DNA of 64,000 bases from Tidjanibacter massiliensis (GTDB taxonomy: Bacteria; Bacteroidota; Bacteroidia; Bacteroidales; Rikenellaceae). The notes under the pieces were generated by a model. The model made no database searches. It had not been told where the DNA came from and saw nothing but the letters and a program-made list of their open reading frames with translations. This document shows positions 6,473 through 15,975 of this stretch, piece after piece. The position numbers were made by a program, and so were the translations under genes. The stretch's first letter is position 1; each line of letters starts with the position of its first letter. The stretch lies in NCBI RefSeq assembly GCF_900104605.1, contig NZ_LT629960.1, positions 930,001 through 994,000 on the forward strand, read 5' to 3'.

Positions 6473-7801
6473 ATGGACCTAATGAACAGGCGAATACTGA
6501 GACTCGCCATCCCAAACATCATATCCAACATCACCATCCCCCTGCTGGGCATGGTCGATACGGCGATAGCGGGCCGGCTGGGCGACGGTGCCGCCGCAAT
6601 AGGCGCCATCGGCATCGGAACGACGATATTCAACATGATATACTGGACGTGCGGTTTCCTGCGCATGGGAACGAGCGGCATCACGGCACAGGCCTACGGA
6701 GCCCGCAACCTGCGCGAATGTACCGACATCCTCGTCCGTTCCATGTCCGTGGCCATCGTGCTGGCCCTGCTTCTCGTTCTGCTGCGCAACCCCGTAGGGC
6801 GGTTCTCGCTTGGGCTAATGCAGGGCAGCGAAGGGGCTCGGGCACTTGCAGCCGAATACTTCTTCGCCCGCATCTGGGCGGCACCCGCTTCCATATCGCT
6901 CTTCGCCATACACGGCTGGTTCATCGGGATGCAGAACTCCAAAACGCCGATGGTCGTCTCCATCATCTCCAACGTGGTGAACGTCGTCTTCAGCGCCCTG
7001 TTCGTCTTCCGGTTCGACATGGGCATCGCGGGCGTGGCCTGGGGAACGGTGGTGGCACAGTACACGGGCGTCGCGGTGTCGTGGATATTCTGGGGCGTCT
7101 ACTACGGCCGGCTGGCAAAATATGCCGACCTGCGGCGCAGCATCCGGCTCAAACCCATGACGCAGTTCTTCCACATCAACAAGGATATCTTCTTGCGTAC
7201 TCTCTGTCTGGTGACGGCCTACACCTTCTTCACGGCCGCCTCATCGCGTTTCGGCGACACCGTGCTCGCCACCAATACGCTCCTTATGCAACTCTTCACC
7301 CTATTCTCCTATATGTCCGACGGATTCGCCTACGCCGCCGAATCGCTGGCCGGCAAATACATCGGCGCTGGCAACCGTCCGGCCCTGCGGGAGGCTATCC
7401 GCAAACTCTTCGGGTGGAGCCTCGGCATAGCCGTTCTCTACGTCGCCGTCTACCTGACCGGGTGGCGCAGCATCCTCTCCCTCTTCAACCCCTCCGGAGC
7501 GATACTCGATACGGCTGGCGCTTACATCGGATGGGTTATCGCCATTCCGCTCGTGGGATGCCTGCCCTTCCTGATAGACGGCATCCTGCTCGGTGCGACA
7601 CAGACGAAAACACTGCGAAACACCATGTTCATCGCCATCGCCCTCTATTTCGGACTTTACTACTCCACCGTCGGTCTGATAGGCAATAACGCCCTGTGGC
7701 TGGCATTCGTGGGATTCATCGCAGCCCGCGGCGGTCTGCTTATGGCGGCGACGCACAACCTCGACACCGGAAGGCTCATCGCCTACCGACAGCACGGCTA
7801 A
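6473..7801 (+). CDS. MATE family efflux transporter
   Basis: 442 residues from ATG 6473. This is a DinF-branch MATE antiporter of the inner membrane, exporting organic cations or drugs in exchange for protons or sodium. The N-terminus (RRILRLAIPNIISNITIPLL then DTAIAGRLG) is the typical first MATE repeat, and about twelve membrane segments follow in two six-helix halves, the second starting near residue 230. Length is normal for the family (about 440). The open frame extends further upstream, but the promoter at 6415-6445 lies inside that extension. It is a single-gene unit ended by the inverted repeat at 7853. Substrate not predictable. Confidence 0.88.
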   Translation: MDLMNRRILRLAIPNIISNITIPLLGMVDTAIAGRLGDGAAAIGAIGIGTTIFNMIYWTCGFLRMGTSGITAQAYGARNLRECTDILVRSMSVAIVLALLLVLLRNPVGRFSLGLMQGSEGARALAAEYFFARIWAAPASISLFAIHGWFIGMQNSKTPMVVSIISNVVNVVFSALFVFRFDMGIAGVAWGTVVAQYTGVAVSWIFWGVYYGRLAKYADLRRSIRLKPMTQFFHINKDIFLRTLCLVTAYTFFTAASSRFGDTVLATNTLLMQLFTLFSYMSDGFAYAAESLAGKYIGAGNRPALREAIRKLFGWSLGIAVLYVAVYLTGWRSILSLFNPSGAILDTAGAYIGWVIAIPLVGCLPFLIDGILLGATQTKTLRNTMFIAIALYFGLYYSTVGLIGNNALWLAFVGFIAARGGLLMAATHNLDTGRLIAYRQHG

Positions 7802-7817
7802 ACGGCCGACCGCCGAA

Positions 7818-7852
7818 AGACGAGAGATGAGAGATGAGAGACGAGAGACGAA
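7818..7852. repeat. 7-bp tandem repeat, five units
   Basis: Five consecutive copies of AGAYGAG (Y is C or T, last unit ending A) lie just after the MATE stop and abut the terminator stem at 7853. It is a small simple-sequence tract in non-coding DNA. Confidence 0.6.
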
Positions 7853-7895
7853 ATGCCGCACCTTCCGGTCTCTTTCGTCCCGGAAGGTGCGGCAT
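7853..7895. terminator. Bidirectional terminator, 16-bp perfect stem
   Basis: ATGCCGCACCTTCCGG (7853-7868) pairs exactly with 7880-7895. It sits between the convergent MATE and BASS-family genes. Confidence 0.7.
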
Positions 7896-7919
7896 CCGTC
7901 CGCTTCGACGGCTCAGCAC

Positions 7920-8825
7920 TCAACTGCGCCCCCTGCCGTCCCCCTTATAACGCCACAACTGCCAACTGTTCACGATATTCTGCCAGATGACATAGGCGGC
8001 GGGCGCCACCGAAGAGAGGGGGTCGAGCCACGTCTGAGCCATCCAGATGGCCAATACCGTATTTTTCTGTCCGATGGACTGTCCTCCCGCCACCGTATCG
8101 CCGAAACGCCGGCCTATATATCTGCCGAGAGTGAACTGCAACAGGCAGATGACCAACGCAACCGCAGCGAGGAGTACCTCGACGGTATAATTCTCTTTCG
8201 GCTGCGCGAGCAGGAATTCCACCGTCCGTCCGAGTACCACGGTCAGCGAGGCGGCCCATATCCAGAATGAAATGATTTGCCGGTCACGGACAGCCTTGTG
8301 CCAGCGGGGGGCGAACCGCTCCAGCAGGACGGCGCAGACGAAAGGCAGGATGAGCAGCGGCACGACCTTCCACAGGATGATTCCGACCGACTGCAGGAAC
8401 GAGAGCTCCGGATTGGCCCCTATGGCGGCGAAGAGCACCGGTGCGGCCACCGCCACCCCCATGTTGCTCATCAGACAGAACGAGGCCATCGTCGCCACAT
8501 CGGCGCCGAGCATGCCCCCTATCGTGGTAGCGGCCATCGCCGTGGGCACGAAGGAACACATCATGGCCCCCTGGGCGAGCAGCGGATTCACCCGGCACAG
8601 TACGAGATAGAGCAGGATGCCCAGCGACATCTGCACCGCCAGCAATACCCAGTGAAACGTCCGGAACCGCACCTGTCCGGCCGACACGCGGCAGTAGGTC
8701 ACGAACAGCATCGCGAAGATAAGGTAAGGGGGCAAAAAGGAGAGTTTGTTGAAAAAGCCGTGGAATACCGCGCCAATCAGCATGGCGAGGGGCAGCGCAA
8801 TCGTGCGCCGTTGTTGGTGTGACAT
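7920..8825 (-). CDS. Bile acid:sodium symporter (BASS) family transporter
   Basis: 301 residues, almost entirely hydrophobic, with about nine to ten membrane segments. The second half holds the family signature GGQSIGQKNTVLAIWMAQTW, corresponding to the crossed-helix region that binds sodium in BASS proteins, and the first half has MAATTIGGMLGADVATMASF. In gut Bacteroidales such proteins may take up bile acids or other organic anions, but family membership does not fix the substrate (pantoate and pyruvate carriers are related). The gene is the last of a leftward pair after der, 73 bases from it, and may share its promoter. Confidence 0.8.
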   Translation of the reverse strand: MSHQQRRTIALPLAMLIGAVFHGFFNKLSFLPPYLIFAMLFVTYCRVSAGQVRFRTFHWVLLAVQMSLGILLYLVLCRVNPLLAQGAMMCSFVPTAMAATTIGGMLGADVATMASFCLMSNMGVAVAAPVLFAAIGANPELSFLQSVGIILWKVVPLLILPFVCAVLLERFAPRWHKAVRDRQIISFWIWAASLTVVLGRTVEFLLAQPKENYTVEVLLAAVALVICLLQFTLGRYIGRRFGDTVAGGQSIGQKNTVLAIWMAQTWLDPLSSVAPAAYVIWQNIVNSWQLWRYKGDGRGRS

Positions 8826-8898
8826 GTTACGAAACGTTTAAACCTTCCATGAACGCCCCGCCCCGGCAGCGCTTCTGCGGGAGGCGGGAAACCGACCG

Positions 8899-10203
8899 TT
8901 ACTTCTGTCTGAAATATATCTGAATGGGTACTCCCGAGAAATCCCAATGCTCGCGTATCTTGTTTTCGAGAAAACGCCTGTACGTATCCTTTATATACTG
9001 CGGCAGATTGACGAAAAAGGCGAACACGGGCGTAGGGTTGGGAAGTTGGGCCGCATATTTGATGCGGATGTATTTTCCCTTTATCGAGGGCGGCGGTGTC
9101 TCTTCGATTATCGGCAGGATATAGTCGTTGAACTCCGAAGTCGGAATCCGCCGCGCACGCGACCGATAAACCCGCAGGGCTGTCTGAAGCACTTCGAGAA
9201 TGCGCTGCCGGTCGGGCACGGAGGTAAAGATGACCGGCACATCGCTGAACGGAGCGAGTTTTTTCGCTATCGCTGCACGCCACTCTTTCATGGTATTGCT
9301 GTCCTTCGGGATGAGGTCCCATTTGTTCACCACGATGACGCACCCTTTCCGGTTGCGGACGATGAGATTGAAGATATTCAGGTCCTGCGACTCTACCCCC
9401 TGCGAGGCGTCGAGCATCAGGATACAGACGTCGGAACTCTCTATGGCGCGTATGGAACGCATCACCGAATAGAATTCGAGGTCTTCCGTCACCTTTCCCT
9501 TCTTGCGGAGCCCGGCGGTATCTATCAGGTAGAAATCCATGCCGTACTTGTTGTAGCGCGTATGGATGGAGTCGCGGGTAGTACCGGCCACGGGCGTCAC
9601 GATGTTGCGCTCCTGACCGAGCAGGGCATTGGTCATGGAGGACTTTCCGACATTGGGACGCCCCACGATGGTGATGCGCGGAAGCTCCTCCTCCCCGCCG
9701 TCCCGTTCGTCGGGAGGCAGTGCGGCCACGATGGCATCCATCAGGTCGCCCGTACCGCTGCCGCTCATCGAACTGATGGCGTAGGGCTCGCCCAATCCCA
9801 GTGCGTAGAATTCGGGGGTACCGTAGAGCTGTTCGCTGTTGTCCACCTTATTGACCACGAGAAACACCTTCTTGTCGGCACGGCGCAGAATGTCGGCCAT
9901 GAACATGTCGAGGTCGGTGATACCGGTACTCACCTCGGTCATGAAGAGTATCACGTCGGCCTCGTCGATGGCCAGCATCACCTGCCGCCGTATCTCCTCC
10001 TCGAACACATCTTCGCCGTTCACCGTATACCCACCCGTGTCGATGACGGAAAATTCGCGGCCGTTCCAGTCCGTACGCCCGTAGTGACGGTCGCGGGTGG
10101 TACCGGCCGTGGAATCCACGATGGCCTGCCTCATTCCCACCAGCCTGTTGAACAAGGTACTCTTCCCCACATTGGGACGCCCGACGATAGCTACTATGCC
10201 CAT
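8899..10203 (-). CDS. der: Ribosome biogenesis GTPase Der (EngA)
   Basis: 434 residues with two tandem GTPase domains and a C-terminal KH-like domain, the layout unique to Der, which assists 50S ribosomal subunit assembly. [13 protein letters not shown] lies at residues 7-19 and NKVD near 117. The second domain has [21 protein letters not shown] and NKWD, and the KH-like part ends [18 protein letters not shown]. Length and motifs are complete, so it should be functional. An exact promoter is seen at 10228-10258. The BASS-family gene follows in the same direction. Confidence 0.97.
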   Translation of the reverse strand: MGIVAIVGRPNVGKSTLFNRLVGMRQAIVDSTAGTTRDRHYGRTDWNGREFSVIDTGGYTVNGEDVFEEEIRRQVMLAIDEADVILFMTEVSTGITDLDMFMADILRRADKKVFLVVNKVDNSEQLYGTPEFYALGLGEPYAISSMSGSGTGDLMDAIVAALPPDERDGGEEELPRITIVGRPNVGKSSMTNALLGQERNIVTPVAGTTRDSIHTRYNKYGMDFYLIDTAGLRKKGKVTEDLEFYSVMRSIRAIESSDVCILMLDASQGVESQDLNIFNLIVRNRKGCVIVVNKWDLIPKDSNTMKEWRAAIAKKLAPFSDVPVIFTSVPDRQRILEVLQTALRVYRSRARRIPTSEFNDYILPIIEETPPPSIKGKYIRIKYAAQLPNPTPVFAFFVNLPQYIKDTYRRFLENKIREHWDFSGVPIQIYFRQK

Positions 10204-10227
10204 GATACCCGATTTTTAAATGTGCCG

Positions 10228-10258
10228 CAAAGATAGGCAGAATCCGGCAACTCAACAA
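10228..10258 (-). promoter_or_regulatory. Bacteroidetes-type promoter of der
   Basis: On the minus strand TTG (10258-10256), 20 bases, then TATCTTTG (10235-10228), giving a start near 10221 and a short leader before the ATG at 10203. Confidence 0.65.
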
Positions 10259-10427
10259 TCATACGCCACGGTCTCCCGTCGCTAACATCGATAAAAATTC
10301 ACCGATTTCCCGGTAAAATTTTTTGGGAAACCTCCAAAATCCCTATCTTTAATATGTGTATATGTGCCAATTCGTCCGCAGCCATGCCGGAACCGGCATG
10401 ACATCCGACCTTAAAACGTACCCGACG

Positions 10428-11120
10428 ATGAACCGATTCATCCTTTACGCCGGCTTGCTCGCAGCAGCCGTCACCGCGGCGGGGTGCCGACAGGCCCCGA
10501 CCGGCAATACCGACGGAGACGGAACGATTTCGCCTTCGTTCGTCCAGCAATATTACGACCTGTCAGCCATTGCCGTCCGGCAATATTTTGACTACCCCTA
10601 TATTCAAATCATGCCGGAAACATACGAAACATGCAGCTATTCGGTTCCGCCGTCGGTACGGTTCAAAGCGCTCAGCGAAAAATACGGGGATACGGCCTAC
10701 AACCGTCCGCTCGCTCCGTTCAGCCATACGGTATACTGCAACGAATTTTCGGGAATCGACATCTTCAGCGACAGGGATTTCGATGCCGCCCATCCGGCCG
10801 GAACCTCCCTCTCGGACATCGTGCGCATCGTGGGCGCCTCGCCTTACCGGTATATCCGGAACGGCTATACGGCTCCGTTCGACTGGAGGGAACTGCCCGA
10901 AGACTACCGGATAGAGAACGGAATCTCATATCTGGAGGGATACCTGCCGGTGAACGGGACGCTTTGCGAACTCGATGCGGAGGAGATGTATATGCTCGAC
11001 CCTTTCGAACTATACCTGAAATTCACGATTCTCCCCGAGATAAAAAAACACACGGTTACCGTCGTCCTGCGGGAACAGGATACGGAGATAACGGGAAGTA
11101 CGGAAATCATTTTCCCATAG
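10428..11120 (+). CDS. Hypothetical lipoprotein
   Basis: 230 residues from ATG 10428; an earlier in-frame ATG at 10356 would put 24 odd residues before the signal. The signal MNRFILYAGLLAAAVTAAGC has a lipobox at Cys20, followed by a Gly/Asp-rich linker (GNTDGDGT). The mature chain is rich in Tyr, Pro and acidic residues and ends in beta-like strands (HTVTVVLREQDTEITGSTEI). I do not recognise the family; it looks like one of the many Bacteroidales periplasmic or surface lipoproteins of unknown role. A short palindrome (CATGCCGG/CCGGCATG, 10383-10400) lies in its leader. Confidence 0.65.
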   Translation: MNRFILYAGLLAAAVTAAGCRQAPTGNTDGDGTISPSFVQQYYDLSAIAVRQYFDYPYIQIMPETYETCSYSVPPSVRFKALSEKYGDTAYNRPLAPFSHTVYCNEFSGIDIFSDRDFDAAHPAGTSLSDIVRIVGASPYRYIRNGYTAPFDWRELPEDYRIENGISYLEGYLPVNGTLCELDAEEMYMLDPFELYLKFTILPEIKKHTVTVVLREQDTEITGSTEIIFP

Positions 11121-11181
11121 AGATAACCCATCCGAGCGAGCGATTGTGGCTGCCGATATGCCGGCGAAAGGGAAAAAAGCC

Positions 11182-11189
11182 TATCTTTG
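11182..11189 (+). promoter_or_regulatory. -7 element TATCTTTG before the 11221 gene
   Basis: An exact TAnnTTTG lies 32 bases before the ATG at 11221. No TTG at the right spacing is seen. It supports the start at 11221 rather than the upstream in-frame ATG at 11146. Confidence 0.5.
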
Positions 11190-11220
11190 TCGAAAGACAA
11201 TCACTAAAAAACACAGGACT

Positions 11221-11856
11221 ATGAAAAAGATTGCTTTAGCCGTTGCGGCGCTCTTGATTTCGGTTTCGGCCATGGCCGGGAACAACTACAAACTTCCGTT
11301 CGTATCGTTCGGTATCAAAGCCGGCTACACGACCAACCAGCAGAAAATCGACTACAAGGCACTGCGCAACGCCGAAACGATAAAGAAAAATGCGAGCGGT
11401 TTCAACGCCGGCATCGTGGCCCGCGTGGACTTTCCCCTGCTGCCCATCTACGTTCAGGGCGAACTGCTCTACGACTGGGGAAAATACAAGGACGTATCGC
11501 TGACAGGCCTCAACCCGACGAGCGTCACGACCAACAACTTCAGCGTACCGGTACTTGTAGGCGTAGGCATCGGCTCTTCCAATTTCGTCAAGGTACGCGC
11601 CAATGTAGGCCCGGTCTTCAACCTCGTCTCCACGGCCAAGTTCTCGAATGTGGAAAACGTGGCCGACCTCGAAAACATGTTCCGGAAACAGACCGTAACC
11701 TGGACCGCAGGCATCGGTGTGGACCTGTTCAACATCATGGTGGACATCCGTTACAACGGCGTCTTCTCGAAGAAGGACATCGCCAACATCGGCGACCTCG
11801 CCTCCATCAATACCCGTCCTACGAGCTGGACGTTCACCATCGGCTACCTGTTCTAA
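11221..11856 (+). CDS. Outer-membrane beta-barrel protein (PorT-like fold)
   Basis: 211 residues from ATG 11221. The signal peptide is MKKIALAVAALLISVSAMAG. The mature part shows beta strands of the outer-membrane barrel type: PFVSFGIKAGYTTNQQK, then FNAGIVARVDFPLLPIYVQG, and a C-terminal strand WTFTIGYLF ending in Phe. This resembles the OMP_b-brl_2/PorT-like group of eight-stranded barrels common in Bacteroidetes. PhoH begins 15 bases after its stop, so the two may be cotranscribed, though no functional link is known. Exact role unknown. Confidence 0.75.
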   Translation: MKKIALAVAALLISVSAMAGNNYKLPFVSFGIKAGYTTNQQKIDYKALRNAETIKKNASGFNAGIVARVDFPLLPIYVQGELLYDWGKYKDVSLTGLNPTSVTTNNFSVPVLVGVGIGSSNFVKVRANVGPVFNLVSTAKFSNVENVADLENMFRKQTVTWTAGIGVDLFNIMVDIRYNGVFSKKDIANIGDLASINTRPTSWTFTIGYLF

Positions 11857-11871
11857 AACAGTCGGACAGGA

Positions 11872-12855
11872 ATGCCTGAAAAGACCATAACGCTCGAAGG
11901 GGTGGAACCCCTTGCCTTCTACGGGGTCGCAAATGCCAACCTGAACCGGATTTGCGACCTTTTCCCGAAGCTGAAAATCGTCGCACGCGGTTCCTCGATA
12001 AAGGCTATCGGCGACGAAGCGGAACTGGAACGTTTCCAAGAGAAGATGCAGGCTCTCATGGCCTACTCTTCCAAATACGGCCACATATCGCCCGAAGTCG
12101 TCGGCCAGGTCTTCTCGGAAGGTCTCCACAAAGCGGAAGAGGCACAAAGCAAAGACACCATCGTCTACGGCAACGGCGGCCTTATCGTCAAGGCCCGCAC
12201 GGTGAACCAGCAGCGCCTGGTAGAGCTGTACGACGACAACGACCTGCTATTCGCCGTAGGGCCCGCCGGAAGCGGCAAGACCTACACCGCGATAGCGCTG
12301 GCAGTACGCGCCCTGCGCAACAAGGAGGTGAAAAGAATCATCCTGACGCGCCCCGCGGTAGAGGCGGGCGAAAAACTCGGTTTCCTCCCCGGGGACCTCA
12401 AGGAGAAACTCGACCCCTACCTCCAACCGCTCTACGACGCACTGAACGACATGATTCCGGCAGCCAAGCTCCAGAAGTACATCGACGAGGGCACAGTGCA
12501 GATAGCCCCGCTCGCCTACATGCGCGGACGGACGCTGGACAACGCTTTCGTCATTCTCGACGAAGCACAGAACACCACCCTCTCCCAACTCAAGATGTTC
12601 CTTACCCGCATGGGACGCAACGCGAAGTTCATCGTGACGGGCGACATCACCCAGATAGACCTGCCGCGCCGTTCCGATTCCGGCCTCGTCCGGGCCATGG
12701 AGCTGCTGCGGGGAATAGACGGTATCGGCATCGTGGAGTTCGACCAGCGCGACATCATCCGTCACCGGCTGGTAAAGCACATTGTCAAGGCGTTCGAGAA
12801 GGAGCAGGAGCAGACGGCGGGCAAAGAGACGCCGGCGACGGACGAAGCACGCTGA
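11872..12855 (+). CDS. PhoH family ATPase
   Basis: 327 residues of the PhoH-like family, cytoplasmic P-loop NTPases related to the N-terminal half of superfamily 1 helicases and linked to RNA metabolism and stress. Walker A is GPAGSGKTYTA (residues 130-140), Walker B is FVILDEAQN (226-234), and a motif-III-like TGDITQIDLP lies near 260. An N-terminal KH-like part precedes the ATPase core, as is usual. Length is normal. The gene follows a beta-barrel gene by 15 bases. Substrate RNA in this organism is unknown. Confidence 0.92.
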   Translation: MPEKTITLEGVEPLAFYGVANANLNRICDLFPKLKIVARGSSIKAIGDEAELERFQEKMQALMAYSSKYGHISPEVVGQVFSEGLHKAEEAQSKDTIVYGNGGLIVKARTVNQQRLVELYDDNDLLFAVGPAGSGKTYTAIALAVRALRNKEVKRIILTRPAVEAGEKLGFLPGDLKEKLDPYLQPLYDALNDMIPAAKLQKYIDEGTVQIAPLAYMRGRTLDNAFVILDEAQNTTLSQLKMFLTRMGRNAKFIVTGDITQIDLPRRSDSGLVRAMELLRGIDGIGIVEFDQRDIIRHRLVKHIVKAFEKEQEQTAGKETPATDEAR

Positions 12856-13229
12856 ACCGTCACACGACACCCGCGCAAGACGCAGGAATTTTCCAGGAAA
12901 GCGCAGCCACCAGGAGGATAGAACGTGATAACAGGACGGTAATACGTAATAATGTAAATCTTTCAGGCAATTTTATAAGGTTTTTCCGGGGTTTATTCAC
13001 ATCTTTGTTTCGACCGAACGCTGCGCGCTTGTGTATTGAAGAGACGCAGACGGGCGTTTGCGGCTTTTTGAATGAAATATTCATTATATTTGTTTCAGCG
13101 AACTGCCGGGTGAACGCACACCGGGCCTGCGCCAGCGATACGCCGGCGGTTGTGACGGGTATTTTCGCAGTACCGGAGGCAATGACGGCCGGCAGACGCG
13201 AAAAACGATAAACGAAACGAAATCACAAA
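12856..13229. other. Intergenic region upstream of pepD
   Basis: No credible gene. The centre (about 12950-13100) is AT-rich. A TATATTTG element at 13085-13092 on the plus strand could start the pepD transcript with a leader of about 130 bases; its upstream TTG is badly spaced. Confidence 0.4.
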
Positions 13230-14705
13230 ATGCATAAGACTATGGACAAGGACTTGAAAAAACTGAAACCGGAACTGCTGTGGACGCGGTTCTCGGAGAT
13301 ATGCGCCGTTCCGCGCCCCTCGCACCACGAGGAGAAGATACGGGAGTACATCATCGACTTCGCCAAGAGACACAACCTGGACTACACCGTGGACGCCGGC
13401 CCCAACATCATCATCCGCAAACCGGCCACTCCGGGGATGGAGAACCGCAAGACGGTCGTCCTGCAGGCTCACCTTGACATGGTGCCGCAGAAGAACTCCG
13501 ACAAGGAGTTCGACTTCGAGAAGGACGGTATCGAGGCCTACATCGACGGCGACTGGGTAACGGCCAACGGGACAACGCTCGGCGCCGACAACGGCATCGG
13601 AGCTTCGGCCATCCTCGCCGTACTGGAGGACCGAACGGTGAAACACGGCCCCATCGAGGCGCTCTTCACGGCCACGGAGGAGACCGGCATGGATGGAGCC
13701 TTCGCACTGCGCCCCGGCGAACTGAAGGGCGACATCCTCATCAACCTCGACTCGGAGACGGAAGGTGAACTCTATGTAGGCTGCGCCGGCGGGCTCGACC
13801 TGACGGCCACCATGAAGTACGATACGGTCAAGCTCGACCGCGAGAACTTCGCCGGATACCGACTCGAAATCAAGGGTCTCAAAGGCGGCCACTCCGGCAT
13901 GGAAATTATCCTCCAGCGGGCCAACGCCAACAAGCTCTTCGCCCGCTTCATGCGCAACTGCCAGGAAAAGCTCGGCATCATGCTCTGCGACATCGACGGC
14001 GGCGGCCTGCGCAACGCCATTCCGCGCGAGGCATTCGCCACCGTGGCAGTGATGAAAAAACACGAGAAAGCCTTCCAGAATGCCGTCAAGAAGTTTGAAA
14101 AGATATACATCGACGAATACAAGGGCATCGAGGACGGCATTTCCTTCAAGGCCGTTCCTGTCAAGACTCCCTCCAAAGCCATCAATTTCTTCGACCAGGC
14201 CAATCTGGTGGATGCCGTATTCGGCTGCCCGAACGGAGTGATGCGCATGAGTACCTCGATGCCGGGGCTGGTACAGACCTCCTCGAACCTCGCAAGGGTG
14301 GTGTCCGAACGCGGCTACTTCAAAATCATGTGCCTGCTTCGCAGTTCGGTGAATACCGAAAAGGACGACCTGGCCCTCATGATACGCACCGTCTTCGAGC
14401 TCACCGGAGCGACCGTCAGGACTTCCGGAGCCTACGACGGCTGGAATCCGAACATGGATTCGCCCATTCTCAGGGCGATGAAGGCTGGATACAAGGAACT
14501 CTTCGGCAAGGAACCGGCCGTCATGGCGATACACGCCGGACTCGAATGCGGCATCATCGGCGGCAAATATCCCGACATGGACATGATATCCTGCGGCCCC
14601 ACCATCAAATATCCCCATTCGCCCGATGAGAAGGTAAACATCGCTTCGGTCGAGAAGTTCTGGAAGTTCCTCTGCCACACGCTGGAAACCATCCCCGTGA
14701 AATAA
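13230..14705 (+). CDS. pepD: Aminoacyl-histidine dipeptidase (Xaa-His dipeptidase)
   Basis: 491 residues, an M20-family di-zinc peptidase that cleaves dipeptides, classically Xaa-His such as carnosine, in the cytoplasm. The metal-site motifs are in place: QAHLDMVPQ (His81, Asp83), GADNGIG (Asp120) and TATEETG (Glu150-Glu151, base and ligand). The lid domain (about 200-390) contains KGGHSGMEI, and a final metal region has AIHAGLECGII. Length matches PepD (about 485). There are two possible starts 12 bases apart (13230 and 13242). The diacylglycerol-kinase-like gene starts nine bases after its stop, so cotranscription is likely. Confidence 0.93.
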   Translation: MHKTMDKDLKKLKPELLWTRFSEICAVPRPSHHEEKIREYIIDFAKRHNLDYTVDAGPNIIIRKPATPGMENRKTVVLQAHLDMVPQKNSDKEFDFEKDGIEAYIDGDWVTANGTTLGADNGIGASAILAVLEDRTVKHGPIEALFTATEETGMDGAFALRPGELKGDILINLDSETEGELYVGCAGGLDLTATMKYDTVKLDRENFAGYRLEIKGLKGGHSGMEIILQRANANKLFARFMRNCQEKLGIMLCDIDGGGLRNAIPREAFATVAVMKKHEKAFQNAVKKFEKIYIDEYKGIEDGISFKAVPVKTPSKAINFFDQANLVDAVFGCPNGVMRMSTSMPGLVQTSSNLARVVSERGYFKIMCLLRSSVNTEKDDLALMIRTVFELTGATVRTSGAYDGWNPNMDSPILRAMKAGYKELFGKEPAVMAIHAGLECGIIGGKYPDMDMISCGPTIKYPHSPDEKVNIASVEKFWKFLCHTLETIPVK

Positions 14706-14714
14706 GGGAAAGCG

Positions 14715-15722
14715 GTGGACGGAACGGTAGGGTATAAACCTGCGGAGAGCTCCGGTGCCAAATGGCTCGCAATTATCAATCCCTCCGCGGCGGGCGGCAG
14801 CGCCGCCGCGGAGTGGCCATTGATAGACCGATTGCTGCGCAGGGCCGGAATCACTGCCGAGGCGGTCTTCACCGCGCATCGGTACCATGCGGTGGAGCTG
14901 ACTGTCGCCGCCGTCAACGACGGCATAAGACACATCATCGCGGTAGGAGGCGACACGACACTGCATGAAGTGGTGAACGGACTCTTCATCCAACGGGCCG
15001 TCCGGCCGGAAGAGATAACGCTCGGCATCATCCCGACAGGCAACTGCAGGATAGCCGGCATACCGAAGACATATCCCGAAGCGGTTTCGGCCATCGCTTC
15101 GGGATATGTCTCTTTATACCACATCGCAACCGTCTCATACAGTCAGTCGCACTACCGACAGGAGCGCCTGATGGCAGGCGAAGCCGGCATGGGACTGTAT
15201 GCCATGCTCGCAGCCCGATTCAACCGGCTCCGGGAAGAGGGCAAAGCGACCGTACCGAGACGCCTTTGGGCCGTACTGGAAAGTATCCTCTCCTACCGCG
15301 CTCCGCAAGTACGTATCTATGCGGACGGACAATCCGTCTACTGCGGCCGTGCCGCGGGTGCTACCCTCGTCATCTCCGGCGAGTTTCCCGAAGGGCATTT
15401 TGAACTCACCCTGCAGCCCGGAGGCTGCCGAATGACCTGTCTGCGCCTCTTCTACAAGCTGTTCCGTGGTAAACCGTATGACCTGCCCGGCAGCCTGCAC
15501 TGGAGAGGCAGAGAGATACGCATCGAAACGGACAATATTTTCGCCGTGGAAGCCGACGGCGACCCGCTCGGAGACACCCCGCTCGGATTCCGGATAACGG
15601 AAGCTGCCGTCAGACTGGCACTCCCCGCCCCAGCAACCGACAGAACGGCAGAGGAGAGCGCTCCGTACAGATACAAACGCTCCGTACAGTATATTCCGCG
15701 CAACTCACGTCCGTCTCTCTAA
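14715..15722 (+). CDS. Diacylglycerol kinase/YegS-like lipid kinase
   Basis: 335 residues from a GTG start; the frame is closed upstream by the pepD stop, which excludes an earlier start. The catalytic domain has INPSAAGG (residues 18-25), GGDTTLHEVVNG in place of the more usual GGDGTxxEVxNG, and IPTGNCR. These mark the DAGK/LCB5/YegS group, which phosphorylates diacylglycerol or related lipids at the membrane. The C-terminal beta sandwich includes VEADGDPLGDTPLGF, typical of the group. The Gly-to-Thr change in the nucleotide loop is conservative. Lipid substrate cannot be told from sequence. Confidence 0.85.
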   Translation: MDGTVGYKPAESSGAKWLAIINPSAAGGSAAAEWPLIDRLLRRAGITAEAVFTAHRYHAVELTVAAVNDGIRHIIAVGGDTTLHEVVNGLFIQRAVRPEEITLGIIPTGNCRIAGIPKTYPEAVSAIASGYVSLYHIATVSYSQSHYRQERLMAGEAGMGLYAMLAARFNRLREEGKATVPRRLWAVLESILSYRAPQVRIYADGQSVYCGRAAGATLVISGEFPEGHFELTLQPGGCRMTCLRLFYKLFRGKPYDLPGSLHWRGREIRIETDNIFAVEADGDPLGDTPLGFRITEAAVRLALPAPATDRTAEESAPYRYKRSVQYIPRNSRPSL

Positions 15723-15975
15723 ACGGAAAAAGCCCGGCAAAGACAGCCGGAAATGGCAGCCGCAAAAGGGCTCCCCTCAGCAAACCAGCCTTTCATCTCC
15801 AAGAAAGACGCCTATTCCCCGGAGACCGTTCCCGACCGGGAGGCTTCCAGGCCAATATCCTGTCACCAAACAGCAACCACATCCGCACGCCCCTCCCGCC
15901 GCATCCTGTTTTTGCACGGTTCTTGTAACGTTTAAGCCAGACATAATTTTTCTTAACCGTTAAAAACATTTTGAT

